A DNA stretch of 64,000 bases from Rothia koreensis. Its GTDB lineage: Bacteria; Actinomycetota; Actinomycetes; Actinomycetales; Micrococcaceae. Below are positions 26,116 through 36,284 of this stretch, one piece after another. The position numbers and the translations under genes were made by a program. A model generated the notes under the pieces. It was not told the origin of the DNA. It saw only the letters and a list, made by a program, of their open reading frames with translations, and made no database searches. Numbering within the stretch: the first letter of the stretch is position 1; each line of letters begins with the position of its first letter. Location: positions 62,001 to 126,000 of the forward strand of contig NZ_NOIQ01000002.1 in NCBI RefSeq assembly GCF_004136575.1, in the 5' to 3' direction.

Positions 26116-26718
26116 TTACCGCGCGAAGAGTCTTTCCTCCTGCTCGGCCCAGAGCTGCCAGTAGGGCCGGTAGAGATCTCCGTCCCGTGTCAGTGCCCGG
26201 TACCTGCGGATGTTTGATTCCAGGTGGAGCCAGATGCCGAAATGGGGCCGAACTTCCTGATGACCGGGGGCTGTGGCCCCCACGCCCTCGGCGATGATGA
26301 CCTTCGCGCCCGCGCTCAGCGTGCGACTGCTCGGTTCCCGCCGGTTTCTGGTCCAATCCCAGGCGTGCCATGTGGCGTCCTCGTTTCGCAGGACACGTCC
26401 GAGGATGGCGGCGTACTCGTCCACGCCGGATTCCAGGCCTTCCCACCCCGGGTAGAGATCCTCGAGGCGGAACAGCTCCGCCGCGTTTTCGCCCTCCTCC
26501 AGGGCGATGCGCTCCAAGAGCCGCGTGGCAAGGCTCGATTTGCCCGCACCCGAGCGGCCGTCGATGGCTATCACGAAGGGCTCGGGCCCCGTGGCCAGGG
26601 ACCGGGCCAGTCCGATGGCCCGCCACAGGTCGTTCTCGCGCCGGGTATCGATGGTGTGGGAGTGCATGACCCACATCGGTTGGTGCGCGAGTGCTGAGCT
26701 CCTGGCCGTTGCCGTCAT
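26116..26718 (-). CDS. P-loop kinase, uridine kinase-like
   Basis: The 200-residue protein has a P-loop GRSGAGKSS at residues 54-62 and then LFRLEDLYPGWEGLESG, the substrate region seen in small nucleoside-kinase-like P-loop proteins of actinobacteria. It is distinct from the true udk at 62921-63541, and its substrate is unknown. It overlaps the upstream phosphatase gene by 4 nt (ATGA), so the two are translated together. Confidence 0.75.
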   Translation of the reverse strand: MTATARSSALAHQPMWVMHSHTIDTRRENDLWRAIGLARSLATGPEPFVIAIDGRSGAGKSSLATRLLERIALEEGENAAELFRLEDLYPGWEGLESGVDEYAAILGRVLRNEDATWHAWDWTRNRREPSSRTLSAGAKVIIAEGVGATAPGHQEVRPHFGIWLHLESNIRRYRALTRDGDLYRPYWQLWAEQEERLFAR

Positions 26719-27221
26719 GGTTTCTCGCGCCGGGATCCCGGCTGACGAGCGACGTCGTCGATCACGCCCTGGACCGAGTCCTCAATCATGCCGAAGGTCC
26801 GATCGAAATCCGAGGCGTCTCCGTACCAGGGGTCGTAGATTCCGATGCCCTCGAGCGCTTCTCCCGCGGCGGAGGGATCGTACTCGCGCATCAGGTGGAT
26901 CTTGTCCGCCTGGGCATCGTTCGCGGCCATGGTTCTCAGCGCGCGGTAGTGGGGCACATCGAGTGCGAGAACCAGATCGTTGTTCTCGAGATCCTCGCGG
27001 GTGACCTGCCGGGCGCGGTGACCGCTGGTGTCGATCCCCAGCCTCTCCATGACTTTCCGGGCGCGAGGGTCGATGGGGTTGCCCTGCTCCTCGTCGCTGA
27101 CTCCGGCGGAGGTCACGACGACGTCGTCCAGGCCGGCGTCACGGGCGGCCTCACGGACGAGGTATTCGGCCATGGGGGAACGGCAGATGTTTCCGGTGCA
27201 AACGGTCACGATGCGATACAT
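26715..27221 (-). CDS. Low-molecular-weight protein tyrosine phosphatase
   Basis: The 168-residue protein has the phosphatase loop CTGNICRS at residues 8-15 (Cys8, Arg14), a conserved STAGVS-like TSAGVSDEEQG and the catalytic Asp in YDPWYG. Such enzymes remove phosphate from tyrosine residues and often control capsule or stress signalling. The start at 27221 is favoured by a TAACGT box 7 nt upstream; a longer frame reaching 27320 has no support. Confidence 0.9.
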   Translation of the reverse strand: MYRIVTVCTGNICRSPMAEYLVREAARDAGLDDVVVTSAGVSDEEQGNPIDPRARKVMERLGIDTSGHRARQVTREDLENNDLVLALDVPHYRALRTMAANDAQADKIHLMREYDPSAAGEALEGIGIYDPWYGDASDFDRTFGMIEDSVQGVIDDVARQPGSRREKP

Positions 27222-27228
27222 GCCGTCC

Positions 27229-27234
27229 ACGTTA
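27229..27234 (-). promoter_or_regulatory. -10 box of a probable leaderless promoter
   Basis: On the minus strand TAACGT is followed by 7 nt and the ATG at 27221, with no convincing Shine-Dalgarno sequence. Confidence 0.45.
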
Positions 27235-27282
27235 CCGGGCCGACGCCGCCGAGGGGAGCTGTGGGAGCAGCCCGGGTGAACG

Positions 27283-27288
27283 TACCCT
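27283..27288 (+). promoter_or_regulatory. -10 box in front of a short upstream ORF
   Basis: TACCCT is followed by 5 nt and the ATG of a 20-codon ORF at 27294, which fits a leaderless start. Confidence 0.45.
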
Positions 27289-27293
27289 GGACC

Positions 27294-27356
27294 ATGGACC
27301 CGTTGTCGAGAGTTGAGCACCCGAAAGTGCAGAATCAGGGAAGGCGAATCCCATGA
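27294..27356 (+). CDS. Short upstream ORF (20 codons), possibly leaderless
   Basis: The ORF begins MDPLSRVEHP and is basic toward its end (QGRRIP). Its TGA overlaps the ATG of the membrane-protein gene at 27353 (ATGA). With a TANNNT box right in front, it may be translated from the first base of the message and couple translation of the next gene, or act as a leader peptide. It may also be chance; only the position argues for it. Confidence 0.4.
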   Translation: MDPLSRVEHPKVQNQGRRIP

Positions 27357-27949
27357 GTCACAGTCCTGCCCCGGAGCCGAATGGGGCGCGTCCGGGAGAC
27401 GTCCGCGGAGACCTGCACCTGGGGCGCCAGGTCTATGGCGAGGAGGCGCGCAAGCCTCGCACCGGTCTGATAGTGACCCTCTCGGTCGGTGGCGCAGTGC
27501 TCCTTGCGCTGGTGATCGGCGGGGCCTTCGTCGTCACCGGTCTGCTGAGCGGTGGCAAGGTCGACGACGCGGCCGACTTCCGTGCCAAGGTCAAGCAGGT
27601 GGGCGAGGACCACGACGCCGACCAGTGCAGCGATGTGGACGACACGGTCCTGGCGTCCTCTTTCTCCTCCGAGCTCTTTCCCGAGGACACCCAGATCTAT
27701 CTCTGCTCGGACGTCGACCTGACCGATCCGGCGGCTGTCTCTTCCGCGGACGAGGACACGAAGCTTCTGGTGGGCGCGTACTCCCGAGAAGAATCCGACA
27801 TGAAATCGCCCATGAGCCAGACCGTGGAGACGGTTTCCGCGGATGGCCGGAGCCAATCCTGGGCCCTGGAATCGGACCACTGGGCCGTGGTCGGAAACGT
27901 CGGCACGTCCCGCGAGGCCAAGAAGGCCTTGGGAGGCGACGCCTGGTAA
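27353..27949 (+). CDS. Hypothetical membrane-anchored protein
   Basis: The 198-residue protein has a ~37-residue cytoplasmic N-terminus, one transmembrane helix (about 38-64, LIVTLSVGGAVLLALVIGGA) and an acidic external domain with two cysteines (DQCSDVDD and IYLCSDVD) that could form a disulphide. I do not recognise the family. A GGGAAGG ribosome site lies 8 nt upstream, inside the short ORF. Confidence 0.7.
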   Translation: MSHSPAPEPNGARPGDVRGDLHLGRQVYGEEARKPRTGLIVTLSVGGAVLLALVIGGAFVVTGLLSGGKVDDAADFRAKVKQVGEDHDADQCSDVDDTVLASSFSSELFPEDTQIYLCSDVDLTDPAAVSSADEDTKLLVGAYSREESDMKSPMSQTVETVSADGRSQSWALESDHWAVVGNVGTSREAKKALGGDAW

Positions 27950-27990
27950 TCCCGCTGACGAGGAACATTGGGCCGGGCCGCCGATAGAAA

Positions 27991-28011
27991 GTTGAGTTTG
28001 GTTCACTCAAC
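27991..28011 (+). promoter_or_regulatory. HAIR operator 1 of dnaK (HspR binding site)
   Basis: GTTGAGT-N7-ACTCAAC is a near-consensus HspR-associated inverted repeat just upstream of the -35 box of dnaK. Confidence 0.85.
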
Positions 28012-28015
28012 TCTC

Positions 28016-28045
28016 TTGACATATCTCCTGGTTGTGGCAGACTTG
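28016..28045 (+). promoter_or_regulatory. dnaK promoter
   Basis: A consensus -35 TTGACA lies at 28016-28021 and a plausible -10 AGACTT at 28040-28045 (18-nt spacer). HAIR 2 overlaps the -10, so bound HspR would block polymerase. Confidence 0.6.
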
Positions 28046-28062
28046 AGTCAGGACAACTCAAG
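28042..28062 (+). promoter_or_regulatory. HAIR operator 2 of dnaK (perfect consensus)
   Basis: CTTGAGT-N7-ACTCAAG matches the HAIR consensus in both arms. It overlaps the -10 region of the dnaK promoter. Confidence 0.92.
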
Positions 28063-28154
28063 AAGTGAGACCTCCGGGTGTGCAAGATGGAGTGCCCACG
28101 CGGCAGTTCCTCGTGGTGAGGACCCGAATGCGCCCCGGTTTTCGGACAAAGTAA

Positions 28155-30025
<1,871 letters not shown>

Positions 30026-30026
<1 letters not shown>

Positions 30027-30649
30027 TGACTGAGCCGAACAACACCAATAACCCTGAAGGGAACGACCCGCTGGAGGACGCCTTCAACGCTCCCGACGCG
30101 GAAGGAGCTCCCGAGGCGGAAGGCGCCGAGGGTGTAGGTGCTGAGGCCGACGGTCAGGGCGGGTCCGCGGCGGAAGCCGCCGCGGACCCCTCCGAGGAGG
30201 AGCCCATCGAGGACCCCACCACGGAGGCCGAGAAGCTCGCCAACGAGCGACTCGAGGACCTGCGCCGCCTGCAGGCAGAGTTCATGAACTTCAAGAACCG
30301 GTCCCAGAAGGAACGGGACCAGCTTCGGGAGTTCGTTGTCGCCGACGTGGTCAGCTCGTTGTTGCCCGTGATCGATGACATCGACGCCGCCCGCAAGGCC
30401 GGTGACCTCGACGACGGTCCGTTCGCCGCCATCGCCAGCAAGTTCGAGGACGCGCTGACCAAGCACGGCCTGGAACGGTACGGCGATACCGGCGACCAGT
30501 TCGACCCCAAGGTCCACGAGGCCGTGATGCAGCAACCGACCAGTGAGGTCGAGCCGGACCAGGTCTCCATGGTGTTCCGCAGCGGATACCGAGTCCAGGA
30601 TCGGGTGCTGCGTCCGGCCCAGGTGGCCGTGGCGGTTGCCGAGGACTGA
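30026..30649 (+). CDS. grpE: Nucleotide exchange factor GrpE
   Basis: The 207-residue protein has an acidic, low-complexity N-terminus (~70 residues), a long coiled-coil (LRRLQAEFMNFKNRSQKERD) and the C-terminal beta domain with GDQFDPKVHEAVMQ. It releases ADP from DnaK. It is translationally coupled to dnaK. Confidence 0.96.
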
Positions 30650-30701
30650 TCTGGGAATTCGATGGGCGGCTTCGGGAAACCTGGCCCTGCCCAGCGCGAC
30701 G

Positions 30702-30757
30702 ACGACGCCGGGACCACGCTTCTCCGCTCCAGCGGCGGGGGAGCGGCCCGGCGTCGT
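30702..30757 (+). terminator. Hairpin between grpE and dnaJ
   Basis: An 11-bp stem (30702-30712 with 30747-30757) and an inner 7-bp stem (30724-30730 with 30740-30746) form a large GC-rich structure in the 183-nt gap. It may attenuate transcription into dnaJ-hspR or protect the upstream message. Confidence 0.45.
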
Positions 30758-30832
30758 TCGTTCCTGAAGCCGACCCCGCGGAGATCGGGAGCAACGACGA
30801 AGACATACCCAACGCTTTGAAAGGAGGCGTCA

Positions 30833-31846
30833 ATGGCTAGCGAGAATTGGTTGGAGAAAGACTTCTACAAGGTTCTGGGCGTCTCCAAGGACGCCAGCGA
30901 GGCCGACATCAAGAAGGCCTACCGAAAGCTGGCACGGAAGTACCACCCGGATCAGAACCCCGGGGACGAGACCGCGGAGAAGAAGTTCAAAGAGGTTTCG
31001 GAGGCCAATACGGTTCTCTCCGACCCGGAGCAGCGGAAGCAGTACGACGCAATCCGTGCCATGGGATCGGGCGCCCGGTTCAGTGCCGGCGCAGGCGGCC
31101 CGGGCGGACCGGGAGGCGCCGGAGGCGCTGGGGGCTTCGAGGACATGTTCGGTGACATGTTCGGCGGCGGTCGCGCCAGGACCACATACGGTGGCGGGCC
31201 CCGTATGCAGTACGGCTCAGCCGGAGGCGATCCCTTCGCGGATCTGTTCGGCGGAGGCGGCTTCGGGGGCCAGAACCCGTTCGGCGCCCAGCAGCAGCCT
31301 CGCAACCCGGACGTGGAAGCGAGCGTGACGATCGATTTCGGCCAGTCCTTGGAGGGGGCCAAGGTCAAGGTCAATCGGCCCGACCAACGAAGCACCACGA
31401 TTCGGCTTCCGGAAGGCGTCCGGGACGGTCAGAAGGTTCGGCTCCGGGGCAAGGGCAGCATCGGCCCCGGCGGGAAATCGGACCTGATCGTGACCGTCCA
31501 CGTGAGGCCGCACGAGGTCTACGAGCGGGACGGCGACAATCTCACGATTCGTGTCCCCGTCACCTACGAGGAAGCTGCCCTCGGAACCGTCCTGGCTGTG
31601 CCCACGACCGATGGTTCGGTGGTACGTTTGCGTCTCAAGGCGGGTCAGGAACCGGGAACCAGGATGCGAGTCAAAGGCCGAGGCGTGAAGACCAAGAAGC
31701 ACACGGGGGATCTCTACGTGATTCCGGAGATCCAGGTGCCCCAGGACCTGACCGCCGAGGCGGAGGACGCCCTGAAGAAATTCACAGAGCTGGCCGCCCA
31801 AGGAGATCCGCGGGAGGGTCTGGCAGAGAAGGCAAAGGTCGTGTAA
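30833..31846 (+). CDS. dnaJ: DnaJ-family co-chaperone without zinc finger (CbpA-like)
   Basis: The 337-residue protein has a J domain with HPD at residues 38-40, a Gly/Phe-rich region (about 79-155) and the C-terminal peptide-binding domains. The cysteine-rich zinc finger (CxxCxGxG repeats) between them is absent, so it is of the CbpA/DnaJ-type II class although it sits in the dnaK operon. It stimulates the ATPase of DnaK. The ribosome site AAAGGAGG is strong. Confidence 0.93.
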   Translation: MASENWLEKDFYKVLGVSKDASEADIKKAYRKLARKYHPDQNPGDETAEKKFKEVSEANTVLSDPEQRKQYDAIRAMGSGARFSAGAGGPGGPGGAGGAGGFEDMFGDMFGGGRARTTYGGGPRMQYGSAGGDPFADLFGGGGFGGQNPFGAQQQPRNPDVEASVTIDFGQSLEGAKVKVNRPDQRSTTIRLPEGVRDGQKVRLRGKGSIGPGGKSDLIVTVHVRPHEVYERDGDNLTIRVPVTYEEAALGTVLAVPTTDGSVVRLRLKAGQEPGTRMRVKGRGVKTKKHTGDLYVIPEIQVPQDLTAEAEDALKKFTELAAQGDPREGLAEKAKVV

Positions 31847-31849
31847 TCC

Positions 31850-32329
31850 ATGCAATTCAGCGACGTGAACCAGCCGCTCTTCGTGATTTCGGTGGCAGCC
31901 GAGCTTGCGGAGATGCACCCCCAGACGCTCAGGCAGTATGACCGGCTCGGACTGGTGACACCGTCGCGATTGCCCGGACGGGCCCGTCGCTACTCGCAGA
32001 AGGACGTCACACGCCTGCGGCAGATCCAGCAGCTCTCGCAGGAAGGCGTGTCCCTCGAAGGCATCAAACGGGTTCTCCAGCTCGAGAACCAGGTCGATGC
32101 GCTGCAAGCGCGGGTTCGCGAGCTGACCGACGAATTGCAGGAAGCCCGGGACCGGCTCGAGGAGTCCTCCCGCGTCTTCGCCGCGACCATCGGCGGCGAC
32201 GTCGTGAAATTGGGTCGGGGGCAGAGGCCCAGCCGTCAGCCGCAGGGCAAGGCGCTGGTCATCAGCAGACCCCAGTTGCCCGCACGGGCGAATCCACCGG
32301 CCGGCGGGGGAGCCGGCCGGTGGAATTGA
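31850..32329 (+). CDS. hspR: Heat-shock repressor HspR (MerR family)
   Basis: The 159-residue protein has a MerR-type helix-turn-helix (LAEMHPQTLRQYDRLGLVTP, then RARRYSQKDV) and a coiled-coil (LENQVDALQARVRELTDEL). It binds HAIR sequences, two of which control this operon and one clpB, giving autoregulation. The gene lies 3 nt after dnaJ. The last codons form a strong terminator hairpin. Confidence 0.95.
   Translation: MQFSDVNQPLFVISVAAELAEMHPQTLRQYDRLGLVTPSRLPGRARRYSQKDVTRLRQIQQLSQEGVSLEGIKRVLQLENQVDALQARVRELTDELQEARDRLEESSRVFAATIGGDVVKLGRGQRPSRQPQGKALVISRPQLPARANPPAGGGAGRWN
32293..32324. terminator. Terminator hairpin inside the 3' end of hspR
   Basis: A 13-bp perfect stem (32293-32305 with 32312-32324) and 6-nt loop lie within the last codons of hspR and end just before the convergent trmB stop, so one element can serve both genes. 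Confidence 0.75.
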
Positions 32330-33079
32330 TCATCGGCGTCGAAAGGCGAGGTCGTGCGCGCGGCGCCCGGCCTCGCCGGCTTTTCTCTCGAAGCTCGTGA
32401 GGACACGGCCTTCCCACCTCGGGGCCCAGCCGCCCTGGGGATCCTCTTCGGTGGCCCCTTCTCCGGGGTGAAGATTCTCGAAGTCGGGCGCCGATTCCAT
32501 GACCTCACGCATGACCAGGGCGTATTCTTCCCAGTCGGTGGCCAGCCGCCAAATGCCTCCGGGCTTGAGCACGCGGGCGGCTTTCTCCGCGAATCCTGGG
32601 GAGACCAACCGTCGCTTGTGATGCCTCGACTTGTGCCAGGGATCGGGGAAGAAGACCCAGAGCTCGTCCACGGACGCGGGTGTCAGCAGATTGTCCAGAA
32701 CCTCGGGGGCATTGGCCTGGACGCACCGCACGTTGGTGACTTCGGCCTGGCCCATCTTGAGCAGCAGGTCCGCGATGCCGGGTTTGTAGACCTCCACGGC
32801 AAGGTAGTTGTTCTCCGGATGGTCTTCCGCGGCGTGGACGATGGCCTCTCCCAACCCGGAGCCGATCTCGACGACGAGCGGGGCCTGTCTGCCGTACACC
32901 GCCTCGGGGTCGAACTCCGCGGTCTCGGCGACCGATGTGTCCGTGACCTCGCGGGGCACATCGATCACGTGCGTCGGGGCGTACGCGTCCCAAGCCTTCT
33001 GGCGCCTGGCGGTGAGCCGGTCACCGCGACGGACGAACGAATACGGCTGCCGATGGAACTTCTGGGGTACGTCGCTCAA
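32330..33079 (-). CDS. trmB: tRNA (guanine-N7-)-methyltransferase
   Basis: The 249-residue protein has the TrmB marks: SAM motif VEIGSGLGEAI, NNYLAVEVYKPGI, the catalytic region FFPDPWHKSRHHKRRLV and TDWEEYA. It makes m7G46 in tRNA. The start appears to be TTG at 33079 with GGAG in front. It ends directly against hspR, tail to tail. Confidence 0.94.
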   Translation of the reverse strand: MSDVPQKFHRQPYSFVRRGDRLTARRQKAWDAYAPTHVIDVPREVTDTSVAETAEFDPEAVYGRQAPLVVEIGSGLGEAIVHAAEDHPENNYLAVEVYKPGIADLLLKMGQAEVTNVRCVQANAPEVLDNLLTPASVDELWVFFPDPWHKSRHHKRRLVSPGFAEKAARVLKPGGIWRLATDWEEYALVMREVMESAPDFENLHPGEGATEEDPQGGWAPRWEGRVLTSFERKAGEAGRRAHDLAFRRR

Positions 33080-33137
33080 GGATGCTCCGGTGATCTGTGA
33101 AAGCGTCTGGGCCGCGACCAGGACGGGCCGAGGCGCC

Positions 33138-33155
33138 CCCCACTGGTCAGTGGGG
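33138..33155 (-). terminator. Weak hairpin after the alanine symporter gene
   Basis: CCCCACT (33138-33144) pairs with AGTGGGG (33149-33155) around a 4-nt loop. On the minus strand it follows the stop of the symporter gene by ~50 nt. Confidence 0.35.
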
Positions 33156-33203
33156 CCGCTCCGCCGGAGGCCTGGTCGCCGGAACAGCTTATCGCACGCC
33201 GGA

Positions 33204-34742
33204 TCAGTGCCCCGGAGTGCCGGCCCTCACCTTGTCGGGGCCCTCCGGCCCCTGCGGGTCACCCGGTTCCTCGACGGCCTCGAGCGCCGGGTGATCGCTC
33301 GACAGATCGACCTGGTGGTCGATCTGGGCGTCCAGGGCTCCGGGATCCGACCCCATGAATCGGTCGATCTCCTCGGTCGTGGCGTCGAAGGACGGGTCGT
33401 GCCGCAAATATCGACGCGTTTCTCTCACCACGAAGCCGGACAGGATGAGCAGTCCGATCAGGTTGGGGATCGCCATGATGCCGTTCATGACGTCCGAGAA
33501 CTTCCACACGAGGGTCAGGGGCGCGACCGCACCCATGCCGCAGGCCACCGCGAACACGGCGCGATACGTCGTGATGCCGAAGGTTCCGCCGCCGAGCCTC
33601 TCGATGCAGCGTTCGCCGTAGTAGGCCCAGCCCAGAACGGTGGAATATCCGAGAAGCACCAGGCAGATCGTCACCACGATGCCGCCCCAGTTCCCCGGCA
33701 ATCCGGTCGCGAACGCATGGGAGGTCATGACGTCGGGGTCGTCCTTCTCCCAGACCCCGGTCGTGATGATCACGAATCCGGTGATCGAGATGACCACCAG
33801 AGTGTCCACGAATGTTTGGGTCATGGAAACAAGCCCCTGGCGGACCGGGTGCGAGGTCTGGGCGATCGACGACGGGATAGATGCCGTGCCCATTCCGGAC
33901 TCATTGGAGAACAAGGACCGGGATACGCCGATCTGGATGGTCATGAGCAGCGAGCCCACGAGCCCACCGCCGGCGCCGTGCGGGGTCAGGGCGTTGCCGA
34001 AGATCAGGGCGATTGCGTGCGGCAGCGATTCGTAGTTGACCGCGATGATGTACAGGCCCCCGAACACGTACAGCCCGATCATGAGCGGCACGCAGAAGAC
34101 AGTGATCTTTGAGATGGACTTGATGCCGCCGAGCAACGCGATCAGGGTCATCACACCAATGACGACGGCGGTGACCCAAGGCGCCACCGAGAACGTGTTG
34201 TCCAGGTTCGCCGCAATCGCGTTCGACTGGGTCATATTGCCCACGCCGAACGTGGCGACGACGGCGCAGGCGGCGAAGGTCACGGAGAGCAGCCACCCGA
34301 ATCTGTTCGGAATGCCGCGAATGAGGTAGACCTGCGGTCCGCCGGTCAACTCACCCTTCTTGTCACGGGTCCGGAAACGGACGCCGAGAAAGCATTCGCT
34401 GTACTTCGACGCCATCCCGACCAAGGCGGTGACCCACATCCAGAACAGGGACCCGGGACCGCCCATGTGAATCGACAGGGCGACGCCGACGATGTTTCCG
34501 GTCCCGACGGTCGCGCCCAGAGCGGTCGACATCGCCTGGTAGGAAGAGATCTCTCCCTTTTCCCCGGATTGGCGGCTGCGGCGGCCGAAGGCCAAGGACA
34601 TGGCCTTGCCGAAGTACCGGAATTGGATGCCCGACAACCGGAAGGTCAGGAACAGGCCGGTTCCGAGAAGGAGCGGCAGCAACAGCCACGGGCCCCAGAC
34701 GAAACTGTCTGCCGCGTTGATGACGGAACTGATGTGCTCCAC
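33204..34742 (-). CDS. Alanine/glycine:cation symporter (AGCS family)
   Basis: The 512-residue membrane protein matches the AGCS family: TVGTGNIVGVALSIHMGGPG and the following GMASKYSECFLGVRFR, and later SNESGMGTASIPSSIAQTSH. It imports alanine or glycine with Na+. The GTG start has GAGGAAT upstream. The ~60-residue C-terminal tail is hydrophilic and acidic. Confidence 0.93.
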   Translation of the reverse strand: MEHISSVINAADSFVWGPWLLLPLLLGTGLFLTFRLSGIQFRYFGKAMSLAFGRRSRQSGEKGEISSYQAMSTALGATVGTGNIVGVALSIHMGGPGSLFWMWVTALVGMASKYSECFLGVRFRTRDKKGELTGGPQVYLIRGIPNRFGWLLSVTFAACAVVATFGVGNMTQSNAIAANLDNTFSVAPWVTAVVIGVMTLIALLGGIKSISKITVFCVPLMIGLYVFGGLYIIAVNYESLPHAIALIFGNALTPHGAGGGLVGSLLMTIQIGVSRSLFSNESGMGTASIPSSIAQTSHPVRQGLVSMTQTFVDTLVVISITGFVIITTGVWEKDDPDVMTSHAFATGLPGNWGGIVVTICLVLLGYSTVLGWAYYGERCIERLGGGTFGITTYRAVFAVACGMGAVAPLTLVWKFSDVMNGIMAIPNLIGLLILSGFVVRETRRYLRHDPSFDATTEEIDRFMGSDPGALDAQIDHQVDLSSDHPALEAVEEPGDPQGPEGPDKVRAGTPGH

Positions 34743-34957
34743 TGGAATTCCTCGTTCCCCACAACGTATTTAGTATCGCCGCTGGTCAGCGGCACTTTCC
34801 GGGTCCGAGGAAAGTCTACTGAGAGTAGCAATACGTCCTCGTCCGCTCCGACAAACCGTCGCTCGGAGGGTTCTGGCGGCAACGAAAACGCCGCCCGCGG
34901 AACCACCGCACGTGGTGCGGAGGGTGCGCGAGCGGCGTCGTCGGCGGGCGGCGAAGA

Positions 34958-35386
34958 CTACTTCTTCTTGTTCTTCTTCTTGCCCTTGCTCTGGAGGATC
35001 AGGGCGAGCGCGATGGCCGCGATCCAGGAGTCCTTGGCGACGGCGGTGCCGGCCTGGGACGGGCGGATGCCGTCTTCCTCGGTCATCTCGTCGGTCTTGA
35101 AGTACATGGTCAGCAGGCCGCCGGCGAATGCGCCGAGCGCGAGACCCGCAACGCGGCTGGGGACCACGGGGAGGACCAGGGCGCCGCCGACGACGAACTC
35201 GGAGTAGGCGAGAGCCTTGCCGAAGGTCTCGGCGTCGAGATCCTTGACCGCGGGGAATGCATTCGCGGCCATGGACTGCAGCTGTCCGGCGGTCTGCTCG
35301 TCGAGGTTGAGCTTGCCGTAGCCCGAATTCAGGATGAAAGCACCGGGGATGGCGCGGAGGGCCAGGTTGGAGAGAGAAAAGGCCAT
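34958..35386 (-). CDS. DoxX-family membrane protein
   Basis: The 142-residue protein has four hydrophobic segments and the N-terminal AIPGAFILNSGYGKL that is typical of DoxX-like proteins, then a Lys-rich tail (KGKKKNKKK). The function is unknown; relatives are linked to redox stress. AAAGGAAA precedes the ATG. Confidence 0.85.
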   Translation of the reverse strand: MAFSLSNLALRAIPGAFILNSGYGKLNLDEQTAGQLQSMAANAFPAVKDLDAETFGKALAYSEFVVGGALVLPVVPSRVAGLALGAFAGGLLTMYFKTDEMTEEDGIRPSQAGTAVAKDSWIAAIALALILQSKGKKKNKKK

Positions 35387-35519
35387 GGTCGTTTCCTTTC
35401 GTCAAGGGTTGCAGGTCCGGTCCGGCCTGGGCCGATACCCAGGCGGTCCACCTGGGCACAACCCTATACCGTGCGTCGGATGCCCGTCAGGTGCGCGTCA
35501 CACTCGGCACGGGCAGGCG

Positions 35520-36185
35520 TCAGGACGGGCGCGGGGCGAACAGGTCTCGGAACTTCTCCAGGCTCAGTTGTTCGTGGTCCAAGTGAACGGTTCCCTGGTC
35601 GGCGTCGACCGTTTGCATACCGGGGACGACGACGGTTTTCATTCCGGCCGCCATCGCGCTCGTGACGCCGGAGGGGGAGTCCTCGACGGCGACGCACTCG
35701 GTCGGATCCACGCCGAGACGATGAGCGGCCATGAGGTACGGCTGGGGGTCGGGCTTGGGCTCGGTGACGTCCTCGTTGCCGATGACGGCGTGGACCAGCC
35801 CTTCCGGCGCTCGCCCTGCCGTCATGGTGGCGATTTCTGCGGTCGCGTTGGTGACGATGGCCGCGGGGATGCGCTCCCGGGCCAGCTCGTCGAGCAGGTT
35901 CTGGATCCCGGGGAGGAACGGGACGTCCGTGCGGGAGACGATATTCCTCGCGTCGGTGGTCAGGCGAGACAGCAGCTCCTCCCGCGACAGCGGAATGCCC
36001 AGGTCCTGGAGCCGGATGAGGGTCTCCACCATGGGGCGGCCCAGGCACGCGAGCGTGTCCTCCTCGGACCACGTCACGCCGAATTCCGCGGCAATCTCCG
36101 TTTTGGCTCGGGCCCAGAGGGGCTCGGTGTCCACCAGGGTGCCATCGTGGTCGAAAAATACTGCTGCGGGGAAGGGAATCGTCAT
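35520..36185 (-). CDS. HAD-superfamily phosphatase (beta-phosphoglucomutase-like)
   Basis: The 221-residue protein has motif I FFDHDGTLVDTEPLW, motif II VTNATAEI, motif III Lys in EPKPDPQPYL and motif IV VEDSPSGVTSAMAAGM. This is the class that includes phosphoglycolate phosphatase and beta-phosphoglucomutase; the substrate cannot be told. The start is set at 36185 because a TAGGGT box lies 7 nt before it. Confidence 0.88.
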   Translation of the reverse strand: MTIPFPAAVFFDHDGTLVDTEPLWARAKTEIAAEFGVTWSEEDTLACLGRPMVETLIRLQDLGIPLSREELLSRLTTDARNIVSRTDVPFLPGIQNLLDELARERIPAAIVTNATAEIATMTAGRAPEGLVHAVIGNEDVTEPKPDPQPYLMAAHRLGVDPTECVAVEDSPSGVTSAMAAGMKTVVVPGMQTVDADQGTVHLDHEQLSLEKFRDLFAPRPS

Positions 36186-36192
36186 GCTGTAC

Positions 36193-36198
36193 ACCCTA
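36193..36198 (-). promoter_or_regulatory. -10 box of a probable leaderless promoter
   Basis: On the minus strand TAGGGT is followed by 7 nt and the ATG at 36185; there is no Shine-Dalgarno sequence. Confidence 0.45.
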
Positions 36199-36272
36199 CT
36201 GGGAGTCGGGCTGAATGAGCCCACGGGGCTCGAGCGGGCGGAAGCCCACGAGCGGTCGCATTCCGGGTCTTC

Positions 36273-36278
36273 TACACT
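36273..36278 (+). promoter_or_regulatory. -10 box of a probable leaderless promoter
   Basis: TACACT is followed by 6 nt and a GTG start at 36285. A GGAAGG in the gap is adjacent to the GTG and too close for normal use. Confidence 0.5.
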
Positions 36279-36284
36279 GGAAGG

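Noticed and set aside
27222-27320. Longer N-terminus of the tyrosine phosphatase
   Set aside because: The extension (RRRRPGN-type sequence) is not conserved in the family, and the phosphatase loop normally begins about 8 residues after the start.
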